This document shows positions 1 through 12,400 of a stretch of 64,000 nucleotides of DNA, in pieces. The stretch covers positions 434,001-498,000 of the forward strand of contig VTFK01000076.1 in NCBI GenBank assembly GCA_009617715.1, given 5' to 3'. Origin of the DNA: Plectrocnemia conspersa (Eukaryota > Arthropoda > Insecta > Trichoptera > Polycentropodidae). The translations under genes and the position numbers were made by a program. The notes below the pieces were generated by a model. It was not told where the DNA came from and did not search any database. It saw only the letters and a list, made by a program, of their open reading frames with translations. Position 1 is the first letter of the stretch. Each line of letters starts with the position of its first letter.

Positions 1-1350
1 AATAAAACCGCAATAAATCTCGATTGCAAAACCATGCATCGATGCAGCAGCGCCATTGTTTTTATCCGAAGGCCGCACAGCCATAACCGGGCGATCTATG
101 AAAGACTTTTTAATTGGAAAACGTGATCGATCGCCAGTATAGGGTCAAGGCGGAAGATCCATTGACTAGATCTCTGAGAGATATCCTAAGATATTCATGA
201 ATGAAGCATTGGCGACCACGCAAGTCGAGCCGGAGCGTCCGGAAACTGTTTATTGTATAATAATGGATTACATGTGTGTCCTAAAAAAATTGGCAGTGCT
301 ATAAAAAAATCGAGCATAATAAAGAACGAAGCAAACTAGACGTGGGAAAATTTAATTTAATACGCGAAGGCTACGACGAACTAAATCTAATGCTGTGCCG
401 TGACAAGATGAATTATTACATGTGATTTTTAGATAATAAGGGCTACTTTTAGGTGCGCCTATTCTGCGCGTAAGCTATATAATTTTAAAACGATTTGTGG
501 TTTAAAAAATACGACTCAAGGTTTGCATTATAATAAATAAGTGATATTAAACGACTTAATCAGGCAGACTATGAACGGCTAATAATAGTATTATAAACAG
601 TTTAAAATAAATTTAGTAATAATTAGATTTGAATAAAGAAAACGACTCACATTTGCTGACCTAGAAAACTCAGTGTGTGGGCTGCTAATTGTTTTGCGCC
701 AATAAGACTTTGTATACAGCAATGATATATTTTTCCTGCTTTAATAAATAAAAATATTTTTTATACGCATTATCAGGTTTAATTAATTATATGATAATAT
801 ATAATATCTTATTTATGAGTTCTTAGAAAATAAATATTACCTTAGTTCTTATTTACAAATTTATGGATTATTTTCGGATGTTGTTAGTTTATAGGATTAA
901 TAGAAGCAATGGTTGACTATACATATATAGACTGCATTTTATTATTGCCGTGTATATTAATAATATTTAATGTTTTATTTTATCATTTATATGACGCGTA
1001 TAGACATTATTATATTATTTCCATGAAATTACACCTGATAGCATTTTTGCCACAAATAGTTAATAATCTGATTTACATGTACAAGCTTGCGTCGATAACA
1101 AAAAAATACACGTGTTAAAAAAAAACTAATGACAATTTTTATCAATATTACATATTGTGTATGCAAACTTCATTTAAAATGATGTTATGTTTTAAAAGTT
1201 GATTCAAATAAATATGAATATGTTGTAGAAGATTATAATATATTTTTAGAGTATTAACTTCTTCATAACTTTATGAATATATTCGATTATTTTAATATTG
1301 TACTGTCTACTACTCGATAAACTCTACTCTAAATGCAACGTGACTTTAAT
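1..1350. other. Non-coding DNA at window start
   Basis: No supported gene. The first 240 bases are richer in GC than what follows and contain several intact-looking short motifs, so they could be a regulatory island. From about 240 on the sequence is AT-rich with frequent stops in all frames. The one longish open frame, at 909-1118, has the composition of random AT-rich DNA and shows no motif. Confidence 0.5.
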
Positions 1351-1369
1351 TCTTAGTCAATAAATAAAT

Positions 1370-1775
1370 TGTCCAGGTTGTAGTGTCTTACGGTTTATTT
1401 GCTTAAAGCCAAAGATAGTTGTTATTCAATATGTTGCGTAGAAGTGGGCTCGCTCTGGATTCCGGACGTCGAGCTGAACTAGTGGATGTGAAGAGAGAAG
1501 CGGCGGCTTCTGCAATCTTCGCTGTACTAAAGTTGAGTTGTAGTCCAAGCTGGATGGCCCTTGAAGATCTGATGCCTTGAACTACAATGTGGATATTCAA
1601 GTGTAGATGCCAATAGTGTCAGATAAAATCTCTGAGAGGTAGTTCTCATACAGGTGAAGTGATGACAGGGAGTTCTCAGACGAGAAAAAAGTGATTTCTA
1701 ATTGCACGCGTTATATATATATCCATGGGACGGTGGCAAGACTTTTTAATCAAATTGCTGTTGGCCGCCAAGACA
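1370..1775 (-). repeat. Possible solo LTR or other repeat, reverse orientation
   Basis: This block is GC-richer than its flanks. Read on the minus strand it has a TATA-like run (TATATATATAACGCG) near 1710-1725 and an AATAAA near 1393-1398, about 25 bases before a CA. That order of TATA box, then polyadenylation signal, then CA end resembles a long terminal repeat. I could not find a matching target-site duplication and there is no internal retroelement coding sequence nearby, so this remains a guess. A short open frame across it on the minus strand shows no known domain. Confidence 0.25.
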
Positions 1776-1799
1776 GTTTTGATTATAAACTTGAATGCA

Positions 1800-4700
1800 C
1801 TGGTTATCTCTTCTCAAGGCGGCAGATATTTAATCCTTTCTGATTTATGGCGCGTACCTTGTGACTTAATCCGTTAAAAATCCATTTTAACGAAGTACCC
1901 CATTTTTTCATTAACGATTAAAACCATTAATCATAAGTAGAACTAATCTTTTTTATAATTCAACAGCATAAGTTAATCCCTCCAATTGTGAATAGAAAAG
2001 TGGTTCAATTAATAATCCAAACAGTCAATAAGATAGTCGCTCCTCTTCTCGTGGATTATTGCAAACTATTACAATCCTCAGAAACTACCTTTGAACGCGA
2101 TTGTATGCTTATTCTCATAATCTTCGCTCAATGTGATATGTATTAATTTAAGAGATGAATGCTTCTCTCAAAACTGAGAACATTATACGGGCAAAGCAAT
2201 CACTATTATATGGTACTATAAACTTTGTCATTAAATCAGTGTGTAATTCGATCTAAAATTTGAGTAGTCATTGTGGCAAAAATCTTGTAATTATGGTGTA
2301 ATTATTATATATTTAAATGTTAATTGATTGAATATATGTTCAAGATCAATTGGAAACTGCAACCGTTAGTTATAGTTAGAGATGATAAATTATATACATT
2401 TTTTTTTTCTTACATTAGCATAGGTATGCGCTTAAGATTAATAGTATATGAATGTGTTTTTTTATATCTATAAAAATAATTGCCTGATCGCTTCTTATAA
2501 AATATGTTATCGATATAAAAAGTCAAATTATTATTTTTTTAATGTTTAGAAACACTGGCTTAAGCGAAAATTCATCATTCCGTGTAGCAAATGAACCGCA
2601 GTTTGCGTCTAGCTTGAATTTTTCTCCCGATGATTTGTATATCTGCGTTATTAATGGATTCTGCATGTGTTAATTCACAAACTATCCAGGGTTATTTATA
2701 TATATATATTTTTTTTAGAGGCATATTGAAAATATTTACTTACGCTATAAACACGCTGTGGCATGTGTTGCATAATGTAAATTATTTTAATGTCACAAAA
2801 TTTGACATTTTTTTGGCTCTGTTGTACATTGTGATTTTTGTATGAATGTTGAGAAGTGCAGCTTGCCGAGGTTAAATAAATAGGAAACGCTGTCAGTTTG
2901 CACTACTCGAAAAAAGTCAACTGTGTAAACAAACTTCATTATTGACTTGAAAGCGCTAATTGTCATGCGTGAAATGTTTATTGTGCTAGAACTTTATGCA
3001 TATGAAAGTTGGCCAATGTTGCAATAAATGTAAAACGAGTTGATCCTTTATTAAATTTTGCAATACACGTTGTATCTAATTTGAACACTTGACAATGATA
3101 TATATACTCCTTAAAAATTATTAACGAATATCTTGAATATTTTATGTATGTGTGTATTATATTAATATATATAAATAAATTTGTTTTCTTGATCTGAAAG
3201 CGGATTTCTTTAACTAGTTGTTTTTTGTGATATCCTATCTTCTTCGATTACATTTCTAAACAATCTCGTCGACGAGTGTTGCCAAGTTGTGGTTTCTTAC
3301 ATATTACTATAATATACACCATATGGTTTATTTTAAATTTTATTTAAACAGTTCTAATTGTTTAATAATGTGCTTTATGCTCTTTATATAACAAATCATG
3401 TGACGCTTAATTATACATCCGTGAGCTTATAAATATCTAAGAAAAACTAATATTATTATTATTATAATATTATTGTATTTGAATCAATGTCTTACACTAC
3501 TGATCTTATCTGCTAATAGGAATGTATATTCAATTACGATTCCATTTATGTAACGGAACAGAATATACCATTTTCTATTATCAACTTGTGGGTAGGAAGA
3601 CTCAGTGATAACGATCGCCAAACGACAAATGTGGTTTTGCCGTAAAAGATACGTTGCACATTAATTTTTGCACGTATAAATTAATTTAGAAAGCACCATT
3701 TTTTAATAAGAATAAAACATGCGTTAAATCAATAAATTGTCATTAAGATCAGATAGGAGTCTTGGGCGTAGGAGAAAATCCCACGTGGTTATAAAAAACT
3801 TAATCCAGTGTTGGCGGTCTTATAGCTACATATAAATATATATATTTATTGCTATATTATAAATCAATAAAAAATGTGCAACGCGTTTGATTTTAATTTA
3901 AATATGGTCAATTATATTTTGATCATAATGGATATTTTTTCTGATTCGTCACTGTCTAAAATTTAATTATCATTGTGAATAATTGTATAATTAGTGTACT
4001 CTATTATAACGCAATAGCCATTTTTCTTAATTCACTAGAATTACATTTTCTTTATTTTTTGCTCTTCCGACTCTCGGTTCGCCTCCATCCGAATGCATAT
4101 CTAAATTATGCTTATCCTGCCATTCGAGATTGTGTTCGAAAAAAGACAAAACTGCTTTTTTTCAAGGTGAATACCCAACAGAATTTTTAGTATATGTGCA
4201 TTTAGGTGTTCTCTCTACCTTCGCAACTCAAAGTTTGTAACAAAATAATATTTTTATAAATTCATTATGAACATTAGGAACAATATAAAATTGATTAATG
4301 AGTGTATGGTTTTGTAATTTAATTAGAGGATCAACTCTAAATGTGTTAATGTACGTTATATATTGGGTACACAATACATTCTAATTTTTCTTGAACATAT
4401 TTTCAACTCATATTTTGACAAATTTCAAGTATCATATAATAATCATTACTAATATTTTTTTTAAAACATCCAAAACATAATATAGTTTATCTTGATTCTT
4501 TACATTGATTCTTTACTTTGGAACATCCAGTTAAGAAGACATAAGATGGAAGGAAACACTAAAAAATGTCGTATATACATTTACATATGTAAGTAAATCT
4601 AAATGAGGCTCGATTTTAGCAAATCAAGATATTGAAGTTGTCGAAAGCATATTATTTCTTGAATATCATCTCAAGCTGAAAATGTCTCATTTTGTCCGTT

Positions 4701-5240
4701 TTTTCTGGACAGTAAAGTAAGAGCGGATGTTCGTAATATGATATTATTTCTAAAGGAAATCTAAATCGAAATTAAAAATCGTAAAATTCTTTGAACCCTC
4801 ATTTTTTAAAACAAATCGAGCGATCAACTCGTTGATGTTTTGATGGATTTATTTTACGATTTTTCCCCTCTTTATGGCTTCCATAACGAGCACGTGCCAA
4901 AAATTCATTCACTTATATAACCGAGGCTCTTACACGTGCTGGTAATAATTACGCCGGCGGTTTGAGAACCGGTGAACAGCCCAAATTAATGGTTCTGGCC
5001 TTGTGCCCTATCGCTCTTTGAGCGGGTTTTGTTTTTTCCTACGTTCGTGAACCGCTAATTAAATTACACGACAGTCAACGCGTAGATAATTGTACTAGGA
5101 TTTTTTACAAGCAACGCCCGCATTTTCCGCAATTTTTAATAAAAAGTTCCATTATGGCAATTATTAGTATGTATACAAAAAAAAATCGCGCAGGAATTTG
5201 TGCAGCTCGTTCCGCAGGAAGATTGTGTGGAATAAAAAAT
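1800..5240. other. AT-rich upstream non-coding DNA
   Basis: No coding region can be supported. Open frames such as 2630-2845 and 3975-4190 are of random AT-rich composition. A GC-richer stretch at about 4,860-5,110 could be regulatory DNA in front of Atf3. Confidence 0.5.
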
Positions 5241-5249
5241 AATTTCTCA

Positions 5250-5366
5250 GAAGGAACGCGCTCTTTTTGTTTGGCCGGATTTATGGCTTTTTGGGTTTTG
5301 TTTGCGCCTTTTTGTTAACTTTAACCTCTCGGCGTTCAGTCGCGGTTTTGAGCTTGAATCGCAAAG
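5250..5366 (+). promoter_or_regulatory. Candidate Atf3 promoter and short non-coding first exon
   Basis: At 5336-5341 is TCAGTC, a good arthropod initiator, with A at 5338 as a possible start of transcription. It follows a T- and G-rich stretch with raised GC. It is followed 25 bases later by AAG|GTGTGT, a plausible splice donor at 5366/5367. A short non-coding exon here would splice to the clear acceptor at 9070. This is inference: no transcript evidence is available and an unseen promoter further upstream is equally possible. Confidence 0.25.
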
Positions 5367-5999
5367 GTGTGTTATGTAAGTTAAAAATCTACATATTTAT
5401 TGCACTTCGCAAGCTTTAATATATGTATACGTAATTTATCTAATATAAACTTTTTGAACGCCCCATTCAATTAGTAAGACAAACAGGTTAAATAAACTTC
5501 CGACACATTTTTACACTCCAATCTATTTCGTGACCGTTTACGTGTGAATCAATTGTTTGTGGGTTTGTGTGAAAATATCATAAATCATTGATCATCCATT
5601 ATCAAAATGTTATTTATGATCGAAGAATATGATTTATAATATATGAAAATTTTTTTTAATACAAAATATGGATTAAAATAGTTTAACGTGATTTATTATC
5701 TAAAGTGCTCATAAGTTTTTAAAACGCCCACTATTGAGCTTTATTTTAATATTAGTCTGAAACTCGCTGATTTGGATCGTATAACATAACCCAAGCAAAG
5801 TTACTTATTAATTAATTTGACAATGGTATACTAAAACTATTTTTTTATATTTAATATCAATATTTTTACAGTAGTATTTTCAATATTTCTCTTTATATAA
5901 TATTTTTTTTGTTAGTTCGACCAACAAAAAATACGTTATGGTATGGTATATATTATATATTGCTGCATAATTTATAAATCAACCGACGTATGATTTAAT

Positions 6000-6420
6000 A
6001 GCCAATGATTGCTTCGTTCAGGTGGACGTTAACATTAAATAGTCGTTGAGGTAGGTCGACGGTTTCGTGTCGTCTTCTAACGAGCTAAAGTAGAACTGTC
6101 TACATCAAAGATGGTATTGTCCTTAGTTGGCCAGGTCAGAAGTAGCATCGATCCCGACGTTGACGTATTAATACATCTACAGCTTAAAGGTCATACTTTA
6201 ACAAAGTTGTAGTCCATTTGGTAGAGACCGGATCAGCTAATTCTTGAGGTCGGTCGACAAGAAGATTACATACTCTCTCATCGACCGGCCGAATTTTAGA
6301 TATAGTTGATGTGTAGTGGTCTATCCAGTGGTTGAAAAATACAAAAGCTCACAGTTTGTACACCTCAGAATGAGTGATTTTGGGGGAAATATAAATTTTG
6401 GTTCCTAAGCAGGCGTAAGA
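6000..6420. other. GC-richer island in probable Atf3 first intron
   Basis: About 400 bases with clearly higher GC than the flanks and no open reading frame or terminal repeats that I can see. It may be a regulatory element or an old repeat. Confidence 0.25.
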
Positions 6421-6691
6421 TTTACGTTCCGAATGTTAGTGTTTGGGGGAAAAAATATCTGTTTTTTTTAACTATAATCTAAATATGTTTTGTTAATTAT
6501 ATTTATATTGCGGTAATAGCGTATTAGTTAATTGTCGGAGACAATGTTCAATTCGAGCAGGTGAATTGAATTTTAACTATTTATACATTGCTACATTTTT
6601 TTTAATCTCCTGTAAAGTTTGATTTTTGCAGTCAATTTGTCTGAAGTATTGTTATACAACGTTTTTACAGCAATACATATATGCATATTAA

Positions 6692-6928
6692 CCCTTTGGA
6701 CGCGGAAATCGACTTAAGTCGCCCAATTGATTTTTTTATCTCTTTACACAAAAATCAGTAAAAAAAATGTTTTTAAAAAAAAAAATTTTTTTTGTGAATA
6801 AACATAAAATATTATTTTAAATAAATAAAAAATAAAAACTTAGAATATTTAAACACATTATCAAGGTAAAATTTTCATTTAAAAAAAAAACAATTTTTTA
6901 TTTATTTTTGATTAACGCGTCCAAAGGG
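6692..6928. mobile_element. piggyBac-type MITE (237 bp)
   Basis: The ends are perfect 13-base inverted repeats, CCCTTTGGACGCG at 6692-6704 and its reverse complement at 6916-6928. The left flank is TTAA (6688-6691) and the right flank is CTAA (6929-6932), that is, the piggyBac target duplication with one substitution. The interior is A/T-rich and has no coding capacity. CCC termini flanked by TTAA place it in the piggyBac superfamily as a non-autonomous element. Its ends differ from those of the larger piggyBac copy 150 bases downstream, so the two belong to different families. Confidence 0.85.
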
Positions 6929-7137
6929 CTAATTAAATAAAAATACATTACCACCTCCATCGAGCTCTCTTATCCATTATGTATATAATTTCAGAACGAA
7001 TCATCCATTATTTTGCGTTCATTTATTGTTTTTTTTTGCTCTATGTCAAAGAGTGTTGAATTAATGTTTGGTACATTAACCCAGATATGCCCAGCAAATT
7101 TTGTTCTCTTAAAATTTTATTTTGATCAATGAATTTG

Positions 7138-7141
<4 letters not shown>

Positions 7142-7187
<46 letters not shown>
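7142..7187. repeat. (TA)n microsatellite
   Basis: About 23 uninterrupted TA dinucleotides, continuing as interrupted TA/A-rich sequence to about 7,206, inside the piggyBac element. An open frame of alternating tyrosine and isoleucine across it is an artefact. Confidence 0.95.
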
Positions 7188-7193
<6 letters not shown>

Positions 7194-7399
7194 ATATATA
7201 TATAAAAATATAAAAAAAAATAAAAAATTAATCGCCATTAGTTTTCCGGAAAAGTGCCATCCTACCTGTAGGTCAGTGGGCAATGGGGTATTAAAAAATA
7301 ATAAAAAAACTAAGATATTTCATATATTACAACACATTTAATAGTTGTTAATATGTACATTGTCACAAAATTATCAATAATAAATTTTAACACATAAAA

Positions 7400-8543
7400 A
7401 TATTTAAAAAAATTAAAAATTTGCTTTTTGGTAATCGATAAAACATTTGGTGTGCAATCCAACATCACATTTTCTACACCTTGTCATACATTTACAGTGG
7501 CAATGTGCACATTTGGTTTGTTTTTGATGAATTATAATTAGATGGTCCATTCTATCGTATCGTATGTCAATATTTTTTTTTTGTAGATACTCGTCCTTTT
7601 ACATGTTGTGAATTTTGTCCATATCCTTCTAATATGTTGGTCACAATTCGCCTACAGAAATTCAAATTATCTGATCTTTCGCCAGTTGTTTTATAAATTT
7701 GCCATGCGTTTTGTTCTGCAGTATCAAGAATATGTGTAATAATGGGAAAATATCATTTTTTCCTCTTATAGATGTTTTATATAAACTTACGTTCTGATCA
7801 ACACGATCTATTCCACCCATAAATTCATTGTATCGATTGAAGTCATTTGGCTAGGATACCTTTATAAATTTACGGTCTTTTTGAGAATACCTAGTATAAA
7901 ATCATTGACAAATAATTTAATTATGAGACCATCAATAAATAAGACAAAAATATCCATCGGACTTAGATTATTATTTACAAAGTGCATATTTGGCCATTTT
8001 TCATATGTAGGTTCTAATATCAGCTAATTTCTATTCTACTATTTTTTTCTTCTTTCTTGCTAATTTGGTTTTCTCTTTAGAAATAATGGAAAAAGGAACG
8101 TTAAAATCACTATCACTATCACTAAAATTGTTTCTCATCATTTGTTCACCTTCAGACAATAGTTGGCCGGTAGAAAGACTGTTTATTGAGTTTTCATCTT
8201 TATTTCCATCATCTTCATCGGTTAAATTTCCATAATCTTCGTCAGTTATATCTTCACAACTATTTATCAGAGGCAGTATATTAATTATACTTTTATCCTG
8301 GTTTGCATTTCTTAAATATTCTACGATCTTGTGTAATTTCATATTCCTAAAAAAAAAATAAAATAAAAGCCGCTTCCCACTGTCCCATGTGTAGGACAAC
8401 GATGTTTGGTACCAATTTACTACAATAACCGATGTATCAATAAACAAAATACTTTCAGAAACTATTTGCTTAGACTAATAATAAACTGAAAACATTTATT
8501 TTATAAAAATATAATAAAAAGAAACTCACTTTGGACGACTCAT
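7400..8543 (-). pseudogene. piggyBac-like transposase, decayed
   Basis: The start is ATG at 8543-8541 in a tiny first exon (8530-8543) with donor AAA|GTGAGT. It splices in frame to an acceptor at 8348-8347, joining MSRPKN to MKLHKIVEYL. The second exon stays open to a stop at 8031 and encodes an acidic, serine-rich N-terminal region (SDSDSD, ITDEDYGN) typical of piggyBac transposases, ending in a basic KKKK stretch. Beyond the stop, fragments of the C-terminal half follow in shifting frames: a VDQN-like segment near 7800, an AEQNAWQIYKTTGERSDN-like segment near 7660-7720, and a cysteine/histidine-rich tail near 7440-7530 (CAHCHCKC). The catalytic core between these parts has been deleted, so no active enzyme is made. 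Confidence 0.85.
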
Positions 8544-9070
8544 TATCAATAATTTCGACGCGAAAAAAACAGCATAACTTCAACAGACGACAAACAACAC
8601 TATACTTAACAATATTCCGGATTTTATTGTTTAGGATTTATTATTAGACCCTTTTTATGAGTTCATTCACGTTTTGACTCGTGTAAAAGTAATAAAAACG
8701 TCATAATTATAAAAAAACAGTGACACAAGTTTAGTGTCCTACCCATGGGACAGTGGGCATATCTGGGTTAATGGATATACTTTATATGAGCTTTTGTGTA
8801 ATATTGTAATACTTTTGAGAAGTTCTCTAAGAAGTGCTTTTCATATATTGGTAGAAATGGCTTATAAAATGGCGTACATAAGATAAAAATAATTGCTGTT
8901 GTAATTCAGACGTTTATGATTAAAAAAATACTTTTTTGCAATTATTTTTAATAGAGCTATTTACCTTTATACAAATAGTGAAAATTTTAAATAAGAAAAA
9001 CAATTCATTAGTTAATGATTTCTTGCAGCAATCCGACGGAAAATATTTTTATTTTATTTTACATTTTCAG

Positions 9071-9497
9071 GTCGCAACTGCGCTATATCCATGATCCAGG
9101 GAGTACGATGTCACATAAAGCCGCCTTCTCAGAAGTGTCGACTTTTCGATAATCACATAAGAAGAAAAAGAAGAAAGTGCACACAGTGTCGGGCAACAAC
9201 TACGCTTTCTGTCGGTGATAAATTCTGTGTTTTAGATTTAATAAGTGACGGCAGTGCGACTGCCAGTGTAACGTGAGTGCAAAAATAAAGAAGTTCCTCC
9301 TTTTCGAAGTTCGACGGAAAAAATAAATATACCATTCTCGAGCGCGCTTGCACCGAGCGCGCGATAAAAAGATTGTGATCTGTAATGTTTAAGGATTTAT
9401 TTATATATACACTATAAATTAAGAGAAATGTTTACACGATTGTAGTGTGAGAAGATATATATTTTTTGTAAAAATATAAATTTTATAAATCGAAGAA
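9071..9497 (+). promoter_or_regulatory. Atf3 5' leader exon with upstream ATGs
   Basis: A strong acceptor (polypyrimidine tract then TTTTCAG, ending at 9070) starts this exon, which runs into the Atf3 start codon at 9498. It holds at least four ATGs before the main start: 9091 (61 codons, to 9276), 9108 (14 codons), 9385 (10 codons) and 9428 (5 codons). None continues into the main frame. A leader with several short upstream frames is a known way to make bZIP stress factors depend on translation conditions, as in ATF4. Whether it works that way here is inference. The 61-codon frame shows no recognised domain but is basic and cysteine-containing. Confidence 0.6.
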
Positions 9498-12400
9498 ATG
9501 AGCGTGATAACTTCGGCCGCTAGTACGATTCCGACGTCCAACACTTCGAACACTCACGTCACAAAATCGGCCAAGATGTACAATTTGAACGTGAACGTAA
9601 ACTCGGCGGTCAGCAACTCTCTTGTGAGTAACCTCCTGGCCGTGGAGACTGCTTGCACCACCCCCAGGACTCCCGAGATCGTCAACTCCTTGATAGCGAT
9701 GACCAACCCCCTCGACGATTACAACTATAACGCCAGCGAAAAATGCGCAACTGGCGGACCGAGGGTGAGTCTTTGAACTACGTATTTATGTGTGGTACAT
9801 ATACGATGTGCCCCTTTAAGAGACGGGTCGTTCACCTCGACCCTATTACTCGGAAGTACTCATTTCCCCCTACGTAAAACTATTACGTTGTGGAATATTG
9901 GATTTTATTGCGCATTTTCTTTTTATTTTGTTGCTATGCAAACGTTCTTTTGATGGTTCTGCACATAGAAAATTTGCTTGTTATCCGCATATCATACGCT
10001 AGGAAGCACTTGATGTGGTCAATCAAAATATTGAGTACTGACCTATATATTATAGTGAAAAAATACGTGGGTTAATAAGCTGTCCCGTTACAAAAAATAT
10101 AATAGCAAAAATCTTCCGTAATTTAAAAAAAATCATTAGATGTTGCAATTTATGTTTAGACATATAATATATAATAAAAATACAATAGTTACAAATGGCA
10201 TTTGTCATTTAAATCTAGTTAGTTGCAGTCTTTGATGATAATATACTTGCTATGGTTTTTAATCATAAGTTTTTTTTAATTTTAATCATATTAAACTTTT
10301 CTGAAAAAATTATCTTGTACATATCTTAGATAATTTAATTAAAAAATCCCCACTTATAAAGAAAAAAAATGTCCTGGCTATCTCTTCCTTTTCTCGTAAA
10401 TATCTAGATATTTATCATTTTTACGTTTACGTTTTTTCAAGCTTATTTTGAAGAACATGATTTTTTTCATGTTCTGTTTATGTACTACCGTAGTTTTATT
10501 AATATTTTTATCAAACATTTCTGAAAAATTTACCTACTACATATCTCGGATAAGTTAATTAAAAAACCTTGATTCGCCATCTTATTTTAAAATGGAGTCT
10601 ATTGGAAAAAAACCGCCATTTCGTTAAAAAATCATAAAAAAAAGATTATCTATATTAATAACGAGAAAAACAATAATTGTCCTGGGAATCTCTTATTTTT
10701 CTCGCAAATATTTAGACACTTATCCTTTTTAGATAAATGGCAAATTTTTAAAGCTTATTTTAAGGAACAGGGATTTTTTCATGTTCTGTTTATTTATAGC
10801 GGTCTTATATGACACGGTATCTACCGTAGTTTTATTCATATTTCCATCAAACTTTTCTGAAAAACTAACGAAAGCTTAATTCTCTATCTTGTTTAAAATG
10901 GCGACTATGAAAAAAATCTTAAGTTTAAAAGATTATATTTCATTACCAATAGCTAACGATATTTTTATGAAGGGTATGCATGGCATAACCTCAAATATGT
11001 TTTCGGTAAAATAATGATTTCTGGTTGTATAACAAAAGGTTTTTATCACAATATTGGTTCACCATAAGTTAATGGACAACACCTTTGTAAATAAGCCTAT
11101 TTATAAATTTGCTTTTATCATGAGGTAAATCATTGTATTTTAATTAGTTAGAAAATTTATCAATTTTTTTTGTAAATTATAATTATATATTTTAGTCAAT
11201 TATATTTATTTGGTTGTAATAGCGTATCAGTAGTGTGCAGGGCTTATAACCAAAAAAATGTTCAGTTCCTGCAACATTATTATTTTACAATTTCAAATTA
11301 TGCTACATAAAACTAGCATATTAGAAACAATCTATCATAAAATTCACAAGAACAAACGTCTCTAATTATTAGTATTATATTTTACAAGCTGAATGATTAG
11401 GATCTATTATATTAAAGCATTAGATTTACAGCAATAATATTTGTACAACAATCAAACTAAAACTTCAACGATTATTCAGTTCACATTATACTCGATTTCC
11501 AAATAACAAAGTTGTGACATTTTGCCAAGGAACTAGATAAAAAATAATAGACACAATAGTTCCAAAAAATCCTTCAATTATTTATAGCAGAAGTCTTCAA
11601 CCTTCCACGGGCTTTGGAACCCTTCTAGTTTATATTTTTCAAGGAACCCTAAAATTATATAACAATTTAAGAGTGTTTCTCATATTTTGATTGTCTACTC
11701 AAGTTCCTCCTAAACATTATTTTACATACAAATGGAGGTTGATTTCCCCAAAAAAAAAAATGTAATCGCAGACCATTATTTTAGAAACACTGGTTTATAA
11801 AATGAAAAGAAAGATACGAAATAAAACTTTGTTTTCCATGAAATACGTATATACAAAACAAACTAATACACACAGACAAAAAAATACAAAGTAACACAAA
11901 TAAAAATTATAAAAAACTAGGTTAGGCCTGCTTTTTTATCGCTAATCATATTTATAATATATCCGAAGAAATTGTTGAGATTTGCAAATGAATGTCATCT
12001 TACGCATCTAACCTATTTTTGTATTTAGTCTTCGTTGCTGCGTACAGAGAGAAATATCTTTCATACTAGGCATTAGGTATTTTACAGCTCGTGTAGCAAT
12101 TTCAGGAAATTCATTCATTATTTTAAGCCAGAAATGCATAGTATCTAATTAACTTATGTATGTATACTTATTTTATTATTAAAATTGTTAAATTTCGTCT
12201 CGGTAGTCTATCCCATAAATGCGGAACCCATTCAAAACTTTTTCGGAACCCAGGTTGAAGAACTGTGATTTATAGAAATAGCAAAGATTATCATTATGAA
12301 AATATTGTCACGTATTTACTTAACTCAAAAAAACCTTGAATGGCCATTTGTATATGAGGACAACTGTTCACAATAAATAGCTAATCTATCTGAATTACTT

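Larger units (their letters stand above)
7080..8767 (-). mobile_element. piggyBac-like transposon, internally deleted (1,688 bp)
   Basis: Perfect 14-base terminal inverted repeats, CCCAGATATGCCCA at 7080-7093 and its complement at 8754-8767, are bounded on both sides by an intact TTAA (7076-7079 and 8768-8771). This is the diagnostic piggyBac insertion. The transposase reads on the minus strand and is broken. The motif near the right end (8739-8767, CCTACCCATGGGACAGTGGG) recurs at 7261-7293 next to another TTAA, and again in inverted form around 8376-8400. This suggests sub-terminal transposase-binding repeats or an earlier nested insertion. It lies in the probable first intron of Atf3. Confidence 0.92.

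Noticed and set aside
7041..7283. 80-codon minus-strand open frame with a long Tyr/Ile alternation
   Set aside because: It is a translation of the (TA)n microsatellite inside the piggyBac element.
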